A stretch of DNA of 64,000 nucleotides from an uncultured Pelagibacteraceae bacterium (GTDB taxonomy: Bacteria; Pseudomonadota; Alphaproteobacteria; Pelagibacterales; Pelagibacteraceae): contig CACKOH010000004.1 in NCBI GenBank assembly GCA_902601785.1, positions 21,289-85,288 of the forward strand, read 5' to 3'. A model generated the notes under the pieces. That model searched no databases and was not told where the DNA came from. It saw only the letters and a list, made by a program, of their open reading frames with translations. Made by a program: the position numbers and the translations under genes. Every line of letters begins with the position of its first letter. Within the stretch, counting starts at the first letter, position 1. Positions 18,901 through 29,480 of this stretch are shown piece by piece.

Positions 18901-19890
18901 ATGATTACAGGAAAATATCCAAATTTAAGATTGAGAAGAAACAGAAAGGAATCGTGGACTAGAAGGTTAGTTCAAGAAAATACACTCAGTCCAAATGATT
19001 TTATATTACCAATTTTCTTAATAGATGGATCAAACAAAAAAGAATCAATATCTACAATGCCAGGTGTTTTTAGATATACAATAAATAGAGTTTCTCAAAT
19101 AGTAGATAAAGCAATTAAAAAAGGTATTCCAATGGTTGCTCTTTTTCCTAAAACGAAAAATATTTTAAAAAATGATTTGGGTACTGAGTCATTAAATGAA
19201 AATAATTTAGTTTGCAGGGCTATAATAGAAATTAAAAAAAGATACAAAAACCAAATTGGAATTATGTGTGATGTTGCGCTAGATCCTTATACATCACATG
19301 GTCATGATGGATTAATAAAGTCTAATCAAATAATTAATGATGAAACGATTGAAGTGCTAATAAATCAATCTCTATTACAGGCTGAAATGGGATGTGATGT
19401 TCTTGCACCTTCAGACATGATGGATGGGAGAATAGGAAAAATAAGAAAAGCACTTGATAGTTCAAATTTTAAAAATACTCAAATTTTATCCTATGCAGCT
19501 AAGTATGCTTCTAGTTTTTATGGACCTTTTAGAGATGCTGTTGGTTCTAAAAGCTCACTTAGAAGTGACAAAAAAACTTATCAAATGGACTTTAGAAATA
19601 GTGATGAGGCTATGCGGGAAGTTGCTTTGGATATAAAAGAAGGTGCAGATATGATTATGGTTAAACCAGGAATGCCCTATTTAGACATAATTAAATCGAT
19701 AAAAGAAAATTTTAGAATTCCAGTTTTAGCATACCAAGTTTCTGGTGAATATAGTCTTTTAGAAACTGCTATTAATAAAAAACTAATACAAAAAAATGCA
19801 GTTTATGAAAGTTTAGTTTCTTTTAAACGTGCAGGAGCAAATGCTATTGTTTCATATTATGCTGATAGAATAGACAAAATTTTAGAATAA
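18901..19890 (+). CDS. hemB: Delta-aminolevulinic acid dehydratase (porphobilinogen synthase); ATG at 18901 preferred over TTG 18895
   Basis: RLRRNRKESWTRRLVQENTLSPNDFILPIFL, DVALDPYTSHGHDG, MVKPGMPYLDII, YQVSGEYS. Confidence 0.97.
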   Translation: MITGKYPNLRLRRNRKESWTRRLVQENTLSPNDFILPIFLIDGSNKKESISTMPGVFRYTINRVSQIVDKAIKKGIPMVALFPKTKNILKNDLGTESLNENNLVCRAIIEIKKRYKNQIGIMCDVALDPYTSHGHDGLIKSNQIINDETIEVLINQSLLQAEMGCDVLAPSDMMDGRIGKIRKALDSSNFKNTQILSYAAKYASSFYGPFRDAVGSKSSLRSDKKTYQMDFRNSDEAMREVALDIKEGADMIMVKPGMPYLDIIKSIKENFRIPVLAYQVSGEYSLLETAINKKLIQKNAVYESLVSFKRAGANAIVSYYADRIDKILE

Positions 19891-20571
19891 CTATTTCAAA
19901 GAATTTAGAAAAATTAATCTACTGTTAGGATAATTTAAATTATTTGGTTTCAAGATTGTTTTATCCAAATAATCTCCAACCAATTTCAATCCACTCAATA
20001 AAATATTAATATCTGTTACCTCTAAATCTTTTTCAATAAGAAAGTTAGGAACATATTTCTTTTCAGAATAAGAAGTTGCGAAATAAACAGTTTTATTATC
20101 TTCTAAATTTTTCTCGACTAAATTTTCTAGCTCAAGATCGTAACCTAGTAATTTTAGTAACTCTAATTCCCAGAAAATATATTTTTTAAGCCAGTTTTGT
20201 TCATTTAATAAATTAAAAAGATCTTCGATAAGAGAGTAAACTTTTTTATTTGTCTGTGCTTCGGCTGTTAAAATTTTTATTAAGTTCATTGCTGAAGTAA
20301 TACAAGAAAGCTTTTGTTTATGATCAAAATAAAATGGACTGTAAGCATTTAAAATTTCAATTTTAAAATAGCCCATTCTATTATCATTTTTTGAGTTGTA
20401 ATTAACATGAATTTTATTTCCTACTTGAAGATAATTTTTAATTTTTTTAGATGTTCCTCCAAATATAATGCCTGAAACTTTACCTCTATCCATAGTATAT
20501 ACTTCAGCAATTATAGAGTTTTCACTATACCTACTTTTACTGACTAAAAAACCTTGATCAATCCAATTCAT
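19891..20571 (-). CDS. recO: DNA repair protein RecO
   Basis: MNWIDQGFLVSKSRYSENSIIAEVYTMDRGKVSGIIFGG OB-fold start. Confidence 0.9.
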   Translation of the reverse strand: MNWIDQGFLVSKSRYSENSIIAEVYTMDRGKVSGIIFGGTSKKIKNYLQVGNKIHVNYNSKNDNRMGYFKIEILNAYSPFYFDHKQKLSCITSAMNLIKILTAEAQTNKKVYSLIEDLFNLLNEQNWLKKYIFWELELLKLLGYDLELENLVEKNLEDNKTVYFATSYSEKKYVPNFLIEKDLEVTDINILLSGLKLVGDYLDKTILKPNNLNYPNSRLIFLNSLK

Positions 20572-21241
20572 ATTGTTTTAAATTTATATTTTTTAAACAT
20601 TCGATGGCAGCATTTTGCTCAGCATCTTTTTTTGATTTACCTGTTGATATAAAATATTTCGTATTAGGAAGCTTAACTCCCACCTTAAAAATAGGTTTAT
20701 GACGTGGACCTGTATTAGAAATTATTTTGTACGTTGGTAATTTTTTAAATTTTTTTAGAGCTAATTCTTGAAGTTTTGTTTTTGCGTCAATTTGAGTAAC
20801 AACACTTTTTTCAATATGACTATCCCAAAGTTTTAAGATAACTTTTTCAGCTATATTTAGCCCTTTGTCTAAATAAATAGCTCCCATTAATGCCTCACAA
20901 CTATCTGAAATAATTTTGTCTTCGATTTTGATAATTTTATTTTTTGGGTTGAAGGTTTTTATATATTTTTCTAATTCAATAACTTTTGCAATTTCTAAAC
21001 ATGTTTTTTTATTTACTAAAGAAGCAAATTTTTTATCAAGTATACCCTCTTTTTCATTAGGATAGATTTTTAAAAGTTTTTGAGCAATAACTAAGCCAAG
21101 CACTCTATCTCCTAAAAATTCAATCTTTTCATTATTTTCATTTGGGTTGAAACTTTTGTGGGTTAATGATTGAATTAACAAATTGTTATTTCTAAATTTT
21201 ATATTTAATTTTTTTTCTAATTTTTGATAGTTTATTTTCAT
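20558..21241 (-). CDS. rnc: Ribonuclease III
   Basis: THKSFNPNENNEKIEFLGDRVLGLVIA, SDSCEALMGAIYLD, C-terminal dsRBD. Confidence 0.96.
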   Translation of the reverse strand: MKINYQKLEKKLNIKFRNNNLLIQSLTHKSFNPNENNEKIEFLGDRVLGLVIAQKLLKIYPNEKEGILDKKFASLVNKKTCLEIAKVIELEKYIKTFNPKNKIIKIEDKIISDSCEALMGAIYLDKGLNIAEKVILKLWDSHIEKSVVTQIDAKTKLQELALKKFKKLPTYKIISNTGPRHKPIFKVGVKLPNTKYFISTGKSKKDAEQNAAIECLKNINLKQYELD

Positions 21242-21978
21242 CAATTAATTTTATCAAATGATCTATTAAATCTAATTGATTTATGCCATTTCCAAAATTC
21301 AAAAATACTACCCATCTTTCTATCAGATGAAAAAAAAATAAATTGGGCTTTACCGACAAGATTGTCTTTATGAACATAACCAACGCTTGTTAAATACCTA
21401 CTATCTTTAGAACAATCTCTATTGTCACCTAAAAAAAAATAATGGTTATCAGGAACAGTAAAGATATCTGAATTCTGATAGGTGTATTCTTTTAAGTAGA
21501 CAGTGTGGAATTTTTTTCCGTTTGGTAATTTTTCCTCAAATTTATAAACATCGATAATTTCATTTCCACAATAAATATTACTTTTGCTAAGAGTTTTTGA
21601 CTTTAACAATTCACTGTTATTTAAATATAGGTTAGAGTCTATAAATTGAATCTTATCACCTGGTAGACCAATAAGTCTTTTTATATAATCTGTTCTATTA
21701 TCTGCTGGTGTTTTGAAAACAACTACATCTCCACGTTCTGGACTATTGAACATTACTCTTTTGCTAAGTATAGGAGGACTAAAAGGAAAAGAATGCTTAC
21801 TATAACCGTAGGAATATTTTGTAACAAACAATCTATCTCCTACCAGCAATGTTGGCTCCATTGATGATGAAGGAATATAAAATGGTTGAATTAAAAGAGA
21901 TCTGATTACTATAGCAATTACTAAAGCATAAAACAAAGTTTTTATATTTTCAGAAAAAAAATTTTTATCTAACTTCAT
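21241..21978 (-). CDS. lepB: Signal peptidase I
   Basis: QPFYIPSSSMEPTLLVGDRLFVTKYSYG, RGDVVVFKTP, DYIKRLIGLPGDKI, FFLGDNRDCSKDSR. Confidence 0.97.
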   Translation of the reverse strand: MKLDKNFFSENIKTLFYALVIAIVIRSLLIQPFYIPSSSMEPTLLVGDRLFVTKYSYGYSKHSFPFSPPILSKRVMFNSPERGDVVVFKTPADNRTDYIKRLIGLPGDKIQFIDSNLYLNNSELLKSKTLSKSNIYCGNEIIDVYKFEEKLPNGKKFHTVYLKEYTYQNSDIFTVPDNHYFFLGDNRDCSKDSRYLTSVGYVHKDNLVGKAQFIFFSSDRKMGSIFEFWKWHKSIRFNRSFDKIN

Positions 21979-22361
21979 ATGGATTGAATAATTGCAAAGG
22001 CTGTTGAATAATCTTTTTCGTCTGAAATCGATAAAAAAGAATTAAACTTTTTAATTTTATATTTTTTTTGTACAATTTTTGTAATTTTTTTATTATCAAC
22101 ATATTTAGGCATACCCTTTTTATCATTTGTGATTTCAATGTCTTTAAAGTTTAAATTTGAGGAAAATCCAGTACCTAATGCTTTAGAAAAAGCTTCTTTG
22201 GCTGCAAATCTCTTCGAAAAAAAGGCGACTTTATTTTTAGTTTTTTTTGATAATTTAAGTTCATTACTACTAAAAATTCGTCTTGTAAATTTATTGTTCT
22301 TTATTGATTCCTTGACCCTTTTGTTATCAATAATGTCGACCCCGATCCCAAGAATTTTCAT
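21975..22361 (-). CDS. acpS: Holo-[acyl-carrier-protein] synthase
   Basis: ILGIGVDIIDNKRV, FFSKRFAAKEAFSKALGTG, FLSISDEKDYSTAFAI. Confidence 0.95.
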   Translation of the reverse strand: MKILGIGVDIIDNKRVKESIKNNKFTRRIFSSNELKLSKKTKNKVAFFSKRFAAKEAFSKALGTGFSSNLNFKDIEITNDKKGMPKYVDNKKITKIVQKKYKIKKFNSFLSISDEKDYSTAFAIIQSI

Positions 22362-22365
22362 ATTA

Positions 22366-23079
22366 TTACAATAATTTTTTAAAATTTTTAATCACTTTTG
22401 ACAGACCATGAAATACAGACTCTCCTATTATGAAATGACCAATATTATATTCACGAATTTCTTTTATTTTAGAGAGTAATTTAGTAGTTTTATAATCCAA
22501 ACCATGCCCGGCATGGACCTCTATGCCCAAAGAATTTGCAAGCTTCGAACTATTTTTAATTCTTTGAAGTTCTTTGTTGTGTTTTAGTTTTGACTTAACT
22601 TTATTTGATAATTTTCCAGTATGGATTTCAACACAATCTACTTCAAGTAATCTACAAAGTTTAACATCATTTATAGAGGGATTGATAAATAAACTAGTTC
22701 TTATTTGAGCTTTTTTAAATTTAAAAATTATTTTTTTTAATTTATTAAAATTTTTTTTTAAATTTAAACCTCCCTCTGTTGTAATTTCTTTTCTATTTTC
22801 CGGTACAATACAGATATAATCTGGTCTAATTCTTAGAGCATTAGATACAATGCTTTCATTCATTGAAATCTCAAGATTAACTAATACGTTTTTCAAATTA
22901 CATATCTTTTTTGCATCTTTATCCTTAATATGTCTTCTATCTTCTCTTAAATGTATTGTTACAGAGTCCGCTCCACACTTTACTACGTGTAATGCAGCAC
23001 TGATTGGGTCTGGATGTTTTTCACCTCTCGCATTTCTTAAAGTTGCAACGTGATCAATATTTACACCTAGTCTTTTCAC
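22366..23079 (-). CDS. pdxJ: Pyridoxine 5'-phosphate synthase
   Basis: LGVNIDHVATLRNARGEKHPDPISAA, TIHLREDRRHI, GLEVHAGHGLDY-like and FIIGESVFHGL. Confidence 0.96.
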   Translation of the reverse strand: MKRLGVNIDHVATLRNARGEKHPDPISAALHVVKCGADSVTIHLREDRRHIKDKDAKKICNLKNVLVNLEISMNESIVSNALRIRPDYICIVPENRKEITTEGGLNLKKNFNKLKKIIFKFKKAQIRTSLFINPSINDVKLCRLLEVDCVEIHTGKLSNKVKSKLKHNKELQRIKNSSKLANSLGIEVHAGHGLDYKTTKLLSKIKEIREYNIGHFIIGESVFHGLSKVIKNFKKLL

Positions 23080-23663
23080 TTGATAAATCTACTTCCTGGT
23101 GTTGTTATAGGTACAGATTTAAGTGTTTTAGGTAATTTTTTTGGGCTGTATACAGGCACATCTATTTTTAAATGAGATACAATTTTTGTTTTTATTTTTA
23201 AAGTTTTTTTAGACGATCTATCTATGATAGATGCAAATCCTAATAATTTGGCATTTGCTTTCTTTATTAGTTTAACGCATTCTAAACTTGATTTTCCTGT
23301 AGTAATAACATCTTCAATAATTAGAACTCTAGCATCTTTCTTAATATAAAAACCTCTTCTAAGAGTAAATTTACCTTTAACTCTCTCACAAAAAATTGTT
23401 TCTTTTTTTAGAAGTCTACCGATTTCATAACCTATAATTATTCCACCCATTGCTGGAGCTAAAATTAAATCAATTTTTTGATATTTTTTTTTGATTTGGT
23501 TTGCTAATGATTTGCAAATTTTTTCAGCTAAGTTTGGAAAACTTAGAAGTTTTGCACATTGGATATATTTTGATGAATGCAAGCCTGATGATAAAATGAA
23601 GTGACCTTCCAATAATGCATTAGTTTTTTTTAAAATATTTAAGGATTTTTTGTGTGAAAGCAT
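23076..23663 (-). CDS. pyrE: Orotate phosphoribosyltransferase
   Basis: GHFILSSGLHSSKYIQCAKLL, LILAPAMGGIIIGYEIGR, VLIIEDVITTGKSS. Confidence 0.93.
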   Translation of the reverse strand: MLSHKKSLNILKKTNALLEGHFILSSGLHSSKYIQCAKLLSFPNLAEKICKSLANQIKKKYQKIDLILAPAMGGIIIGYEIGRLLKKETIFCERVKGKFTLRRGFYIKKDARVLIIEDVITTGKSSLECVKLIKKANAKLLGFASIIDRSSKKTLKIKTKIVSHLKIDVPVYSPKKLPKTLKSVPITTPGSRFIK

Positions 23664-25365
23664 TTCTTTTTTCTTCGTGTCTAATTATCTTAAATTTTAT
23701 ACTCTTTTGTTTTAGCACTGCAATAAAATTTGTGAAATTTTTAAGGTTTCTTATAATTAATTTAAATTTAAAATTAATGTAGTTTGGGTTTTTGCCTACC
23801 ATCTCTAAACTAGAGATATTTAATTTATGACTTCCAATTAACGAACTGATATCGCCAAGTTGACCAGGTTTATCAGGTAAAGACATCCATAGCGTTGTAT
23901 TATATTTTTTAATTTTTTCCTCTTTTTGTTCACCCTTATCGTGCCAATACCGCCTTATGGCAGCTCTAGCTTTTCCAGTTTTAGTAGTAGGTATCCAATG
24001 AAGTGATGGTGAATTATTTTTTGAGGTGATGATATTTACACGATCGCCATTATGAAGAATTGTTTGTAAGTCGCTTTTGTTTCCATTTATTTCGCATCCT
24101 GTTGCTGAGTTACCAATTTTTGTATGTACAGCGTACGCGAAATCAATAGCAGTAGCTTCTTTAGGTAATTTGATCACTGAACCTTTAGGTGTAAAACAAA
24201 AAACGTTTTCCTGGAACATCTGAAGTTTAGTGTATTCATATGAATGCTCTGGATTTTCATTTTTTTCTATAATTTCAACTAAATCTTTTAACCAATCATA
24301 TTCTTTCCAACTTAATGAATTAAACTTTTCCGAAGATTTATATTTCCAATGTGATGCTATACCTCTTTCTGCAAATTCATGCATTTCATTTGTTCTTATT
24401 TGAATTTCAATTGGTTTCTTGTTTGAACCAATTACTGAAGTATGAATAGACTCATAACCGTTAATTTTAGGTGAAGATATATAATCTTTAAACTTTCCAG
24501 GAATACAATTCCATTTTTTATGAAATATTCCTAGGGTTTTATAACAGTCATCAATATTTTTTAAAATTACTCTAAATCCAACAATATCGGTTACTTGTTC
24601 TAGAGAAACTCTTTTTTTTTGAACTTTTCTCCAAATTGAAAATGGAGTTTTTTCTCTTCCATAAATTTCTGCGTTGATATGATTTTCATTTAAAATAGAG
24701 CTTAACTCAAAAGAAAGTTCTTCAAATAAATTTTTCTTATCAAGTTTGATTTCGTCCAATCTTTTTTTTATTAATTTTCTTGCATCATTATTTAAGATTT
24801 CAAATGATAAATCTTCAAGCTCATCACGAATTCTATGCATTCCCATTCTGTCTGCAAGTGGTGCATATATTTCCATTGTTTCTTGGGCAATCCTTTTTCT
24901 TTTATCTTCCTTAGTTATTGCTTTGATGGTTCTCATATTATGAAGTCGATCAGCAATTTTAACTAATAAAACTCTAATATCTTTAGAAGTTGCTAAAATT
25001 AATTTTCTAAAATTTTCTGCTTTTGAGTTAAAACTTGCAGTGTTTTCAAAAACAGAAATTTTGGTAACTCCATCTACTAAATCTGCTACCTCAGGTCCAA
25101 ATTCATTTTTAATTGTCTCATATGTAGCAACAGTATCTTCAATTGTATCATGTAATAATCCGGTAGTAATAGTTGCACTATCTAATTTTAATTCAGTAAG
25201 AATATTTGCAACCTCAATCGGATGAACAGAGTAAGGGTCACCAGATGCTCTTTTTTGATTTTGATGTGCCTTAATAGCAAAGTTATATGCTTTATCTAAT
25301 CTCTCATGATTAAGAAATTTGTTATATACTTTAACTTTATTTATAAGTTCATTAGAATTCAACAT
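23620..25365 (-). CDS. spoT: RelA/SpoT family (p)ppGpp synthetase/hydrolase, shortened C-terminal region
   Basis: HD domain HDTIEDT and ADRLHNMRTI, synthetase YGREKTPFSIWRK / GYESIHTSVIG, TGS domain VFCFTPKGSVIKLPKEATAIDFAYAVHTKIG, C-terminal ACT-like segment. Confidence 0.95.
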   Translation of the reverse strand: MLNSNELINKVKVYNKFLNHERLDKAYNFAIKAHQNQKRASGDPYSVHPIEVANILTELKLDSATITTGLLHDTIEDTVATYETIKNEFGPEVADLVDGVTKISVFENTASFNSKAENFRKLILATSKDIRVLLVKIADRLHNMRTIKAITKEDKRKRIAQETMEIYAPLADRMGMHRIRDELEDLSFEILNNDARKLIKKRLDEIKLDKKNLFEELSFELSSILNENHINAEIYGREKTPFSIWRKVQKKRVSLEQVTDIVGFRVILKNIDDCYKTLGIFHKKWNCIPGKFKDYISSPKINGYESIHTSVIGSNKKPIEIQIRTNEMHEFAERGIASHWKYKSSEKFNSLSWKEYDWLKDLVEIIEKNENPEHSYEYTKLQMFQENVFCFTPKGSVIKLPKEATAIDFAYAVHTKIGNSATGCEINGNKSDLQTILHNGDRVNIITSKNNSPSLHWIPTTKTGKARAAIRRYWHDKGEQKEEKIKKYNTTLWMSLPDKPGQLGDISSLIGSHKLNISSLEMVGKNPNYINFKFKLIIRNLKNFTNFIAVLKQKSIKFKIIRHEEKRNAFTQKILKYFKKN

Positions 25366-25384
25366 TCTTTACTATATCATTAAA

Positions 25385-25903
25385 TTAAATTTGTTTAATA
25401 GATGTAATATCGTCCACAGGAAGTAACGAAATTAGGGTCTTAATATCTAATTTTTTAGATGGGTGTTTCCAGTTTTTTTCAATCTCAAACAAGGGGAGTA
25501 AAACAAAATTTCTTCTATGCATTCTTTTATGAGGTAAATTTAGCTTACTTTTGATACTTAATTTCATTCCATGAAAATCAATAATGTCAATATCACATAT
25601 ACGGGGAGAGTTTTTTTTTGATTTTTTTCTACCTAAGCTAATCTCAATTTTTTTACATATATTGAGTAAACTTAAAGGATCATCATAACTAATAATTTTC
25701 AATATTATATTTAAATATTTTGGATAATTGGGGTTAGGCCATGATGGTGTTTCATAGTATTTTGAAATTGAAATAAATTTTATGTTATTTTCTTTTAAAT
25801 GAAATTTGGCTTTTTCAATATTTTCACTTCTAACACCAAGATTTGATCCTATACCTAAATAAACAATTTTAGCTGGATTTTCTGATATATCTTGACTTTT
25901 CAC
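25385..25903 (-). CDS. folK: 2-amino-4-hydroxy-6-hydroxymethyldihydropteridine pyrophosphokinase; start moved from TTG 25963 to GTG 25903
   Basis: [48 protein letters not shown]. Confidence 0.9.
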   Translation of the reverse strand: MKSQDISENPAKIVYLGIGSNLGVRSENIEKAKFHLKENNIKFISISKYYETPSWPNPNYPKYLNIILKIISYDDPLSLLNICKKIEISLGRKKSKKNSPRICDIDIIDFHGMKLSIKSKLNLPHKRMHRRNFVLLPLFEIEKNWKHPSKKLDIKTLISLLPVDDITSIKQI

Positions 25904-26339
25904 GGTTCCAATCTCTGTTTTTTTTTGTTGCTCTTTTATCGTATTGTTTTTTTCCTTTAGCAACTGCTAGTTCAATTTTAGCTTTACCTTTTTTAAAATA
26001 CATTTTTGTAGGTACAATGGTAAAACCGTCTCTTTGCATTTTTCCAATAAGTTTGTTTATCTCTTTTTTGTTTAACAAAAGTTTTCTTTCATCTGTTGGA
26101 TTGTGATTTGAATAGCTTGCTTGTTTATATGGAGAAATATGTGAATTAATAAGTACTATTTCACCTTTTTTTTCAACTGCATATGCATCCGCTATATTAA
26201 CTTTACCATCTCTGATGGACTTAATTTCAGAACCTTTTAAAACAATTCCTGCCTCTAAAAGATCTTCAAAAAAATAATTAAAACTTGCTTTTCTGTTTAA
26301 ACAGATAGTCTTTAAACCAGCATTGGTTTTTTTGTTCAT
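25869..26339 (-). CDS. smpB: SsrA-binding protein SmpB
   Basis: [54 protein letters not shown]. Confidence 0.97.
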   Translation of the reverse strand: MNKKTNAGLKTICLNRKASFNYFFEDLLEAGIVLKGSEIKSIRDGKVNIADAYAVEKKGEIVLINSHISPYKQASYSNHNPTDERKLLLNKKEINKLIGKMQRDGFTIVPTKMYFKKGKAKIELAVAKGKKQYDKRATKKNRDWNREKSRYIRKSS

Positions 26340-27220
26340 TAAATAAGTTTTGCAGACTCTATGGCTTTTTTTATAATTATTTTAGTCTCTTCTGTAACTT
26401 TAACCAATGGTAATCTAACTTCATCGTCACACAAATTCATTAGTTTGGCAGCATATTTTACTGGACTAGGGTTGCTCTCTACAAACATTGCAGTATGTAC
26501 TGGTTGTAAAATATCATCTAATTCTTTTGCTTTAGCAAGATTCTTGTCATTTTTAGATGTTGAATTTTTTTGAAATTCTGAGCAAAGTTTTGGTGCTATA
26601 TTTGCAGTTACACTAATAGTCCCAACGCCTCCTCTTTTATTAAATTCAAATGCGTTATCATCGTTTCCTGTTAATTGAATAAATTCATTACCCATTTTCT
26701 TTAACTGTTGATCAACTCTGTCTAAATCACCAGTGGCATCTTTTACACCAACAATATTCTTTAATTCATATAGTCTTGCCATTGTATCAACTGACATATC
26801 AATTACTGACCTGCCTGGTATATTGTAAATTATAATAGGAATTCCACATTTATCATTAATTGCTTTATAATGTTGATATAGCCCCTCTTGAGTAGGCTTG
26901 TTGTAATATGGTGTTACAATTAATGCACCATTTGCACCTGCCTTTTCAGCATGAGAAGTTAGAGAAATAGCCTCCTCAGTAGAGTTAGAGCCCGTACCAG
27001 CGATAACTGGTATTTTTCCATTACTCTCTTTAATACATAAATCAATCACACGCTCATGTTCAGTATGGCTGAGGGTTGGAGATTCTCCAGTAGTACCAGC
27101 AGGGACTAGTCCAGAGGTACCATTGTCAATATGAAAATGAATTAGCTTTATATATGCATCTTCATCTAGACCATTATTTTTGAATGGAGTGATTAAGGCA
27201 ACATTTGATCCTTTAAACAT
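26339..27220 (-). CDS. dapA: 4-hydroxy-tetrahydrodipicolinate synthase
   Basis: [70 protein letters not shown]. Confidence 0.97.
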   Translation of the reverse strand: MFKGSNVALITPFKNNGLDEDAYIKLIHFHIDNGTSGLVPAGTTGESPTLSHTEHERVIDLCIKESNGKIPVIAGTGSNSTEEAISLTSHAEKAGANGALIVTPYYNKPTQEGLYQHYKAINDKCGIPIIIYNIPGRSVIDMSVDTMARLYELKNIVGVKDATGDLDRVDQQLKKMGNEFIQLTGNDDNAFEFNKRGGVGTISVTANIAPKLCSEFQKNSTSKNDKNLAKAKELDDILQPVHTAMFVESNPSPVKYAAKLMNLCDDEVRLPLVKVTEETKIIIKKAIESAKLI

Positions 27221-27263
27221 AAATACTTATAACATAGTTTAGAGATTCATATACTAAAAGATT

Positions 27264-29480
27264 ATGTGCAAAAAAATATTATTTATTCTTGGAATGGTCT
27301 TATTTGTTTCTCTTAAAATAACTAACCTTTACGCAGAGACCATACAAATTGTTCCTCCTCAAAAACCTACCTTATCATCAGAAGAGATAATTAAAAAAAT
27401 ATCAAAAAATATTATTACTCCTCTTAAAAAACCTACAAAATTAAAAAGGGTTGAAAAAAAGGTTGTTGTTAAAGAAATAAAAGAGAAAAAGTTAAGTTTT
27501 AAAATTCCTAAAAAAAAACCAACTGTTGCAGGAATAACAACTACTAAAAACATTAAAATATCTAAATATTATAGTAAAAAAGATTTTGGTTTGGCAAAAA
27601 AAGCGATTTCTGAAATGCAAAAAAGTAAATGGACTTCAGCTTTAAATATTTCCAAAAAAGCTAAAGATAAATCTATTTATAATTTTATTCAGTGGAGACA
27701 TCTACTAACAACTGGGAATCAAGCCTCTTTTTACGATTATAAGGTTTTTATAGACAGTAATCCTGAATATCCAAGAATTGATAGATTAAGATATTTGGCA
27801 GAACATAAATTGTCTACGGCTAATGTTTCGCCCAAGAAGATCATTACATGGTTTGGAGGTAACGAACCACTTAGTGGATATGGTAAAATGATATTAGGTG
27901 AAAGTCACCTATTAATTGGTGATAAATCTAAGGGTACAAATTTAATTAAAGAAGGTTGGATTACAGCAAAATTATCTAAGAATGATTTAAAGTTTTTTAG
28001 AAAAAAATTTAAAAAAAATTTAAATGCAGATGATTATATTAAAAGAGCAGATTATCTTGCATGGAATGGAAAGCATTGGGATCTTAAAAGACTAACAAGA
28101 TATTTACCAAAAGATTATGAGCTTTTATATACGGCTAGACAAATACTAATAAGTAAGGGATATGGAGTTGACCAAGCAATTAAAAATGTGCCACAAAAAT
28201 TTAAAAATGATGCAGGTCTTAATTATGATCGTTTGAAATGGAGAAGAAAAAAAGGTCGTGTTGACTCTTCAACAGAGATTCTACTAAAAATTAGAAATGA
28301 TAAAGATTATTTAGTGATGCCAGAAAAATGGTGGAAAGAAAGAGAAATAATTTCACGGGCTCTAATTTATAAAAAAAAATATGAAATTGCTTATAAAATA
28401 TCAAGTAATCACGGTATGACTGAAGGGTCAGACTTTGCAGCAGCAGAGTGGATGAGTGGCTGGATAGCTTTGAGTTTTTTAAATGATCCTTTAACAGCAA
28501 AAAATCATTTTAAAAATTTTTATGACAATGTTAACTATCCAATTAGTACCTCTAGAGGAGCTTATTGGCTTGCTAGTGCATATGAGAAACTTGGAGATAA
28601 TGAACAATCGAATAAATGGTATTTAGAAGCATCAAAATATTTAACTACCTATTATGGTCAATTAGCATTTTTAAAGATCAATCCAAATGGAAAATTTGAA
28701 CTTAATAAAGACATGGAAGTTGATAAAAAATATCGACTTATTTTTTTTAATAAAGAACTGGTTAAGCTTACTTATCTCTTAGATGAGCTTAAAAAAGATA
28801 AATATTCTAAATTTATTTTAAGACATCTAGCCAATGATGATATTTCTAAAGGTAGTGAAATACTAGCAGCTGAACTTGCAACAAATATAAATAGATATGA
28901 CTTTGCTATACAAGTTTCTAAAATTGCTTCCTATCAAAAAAGGTTTCATAATAAATTTAATTATCCAATAATTAGTACTCCAAAAAATATTAATGGAAGA
29001 AAAATCCCAGATAGCGCTTTAATTTTATCTATTATAAGACAAGAAAGTGAATTTGATTTGGAAGCCAACAGTCACGCAGGTGCAAAAGGATTAATGCAAC
29101 TAATGCCCTACACCGCAAAATTGGTTTCTAAACAAGCAAAACTTCCTTATTCAAAATCAAGATTAACTACTGATCCTGAATATAATATCAATTTAGGTTC
29201 TCATTATATTGCAGGCCTTATCTTACAATATGATGGTGCGTACCCTTTTGCAGTTGCCGCTTATAATGCAGGACCAAACCGAGTTAAGTATTGGAAAAAA
29301 ATTAATAAAAATCCACAAAAGAAACAAATTAATTATGTTGATTGGGTTGAGTTAATAAAATTTAGGGAAACACGAAACTATGTTCAGCGGGTAATGGAAA
29401 ACTACAATGTTTACAGATATATATTAGAACAAAGGCCTATTCCAATGAGAAATTTCTTTAAAGATCGTCCTCTATTTTAA
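27264..29480 (+). CDS. slt: Soluble lytic murein transglycosylase
   Basis: Signal peptide; SIIRQESEFDLEANSHAGAKGLMQLMPYTAKLV and AVAAYNAGPNRVKYW. Confidence 0.93.
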   Translation: MCKKILFILGMVLFVSLKITNLYAETIQIVPPQKPTLSSEEIIKKISKNIITPLKKPTKLKRVEKKVVVKEIKEKKLSFKIPKKKPTVAGITTTKNIKISKYYSKKDFGLAKKAISEMQKSKWTSALNISKKAKDKSIYNFIQWRHLLTTGNQASFYDYKVFIDSNPEYPRIDRLRYLAEHKLSTANVSPKKIITWFGGNEPLSGYGKMILGESHLLIGDKSKGTNLIKEGWITAKLSKNDLKFFRKKFKKNLNADDYIKRADYLAWNGKHWDLKRLTRYLPKDYELLYTARQILISKGYGVDQAIKNVPQKFKNDAGLNYDRLKWRRKKGRVDSSTEILLKIRNDKDYLVMPEKWWKEREIISRALIYKKKYEIAYKISSNHGMTEGSDFAAAEWMSGWIALSFLNDPLTAKNHFKNFYDNVNYPISTSRGAYWLASAYEKLGDNEQSNKWYLEASKYLTTYYGQLAFLKINPNGKFELNKDMEVDKKYRLIFFNKELVKLTYLLDELKKDKYSKFILRHLANDDISKGSEILAAELATNINRYDFAIQVSKIASYQKRFHNKFNYPIISTPKNINGRKIPDSALILSIIRQESEFDLEANSHAGAKGLMQLMPYTAKLVSKQAKLPYSKSRLTTDPEYNINLGSHYIAGLILQYDGAYPFAVAAYNAGPNRVKYWKKINKNPQKKQINYVDWVELIKFRETRNYVQRVMENYNVYRYILEQRPIPMRNFFKDRPLF

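Noticed and set aside
21192-21383. 63-aa minus-strand ORF overlapping lepB and rnc
   Set aside because: Out-of-frame with two confident genes; no features.
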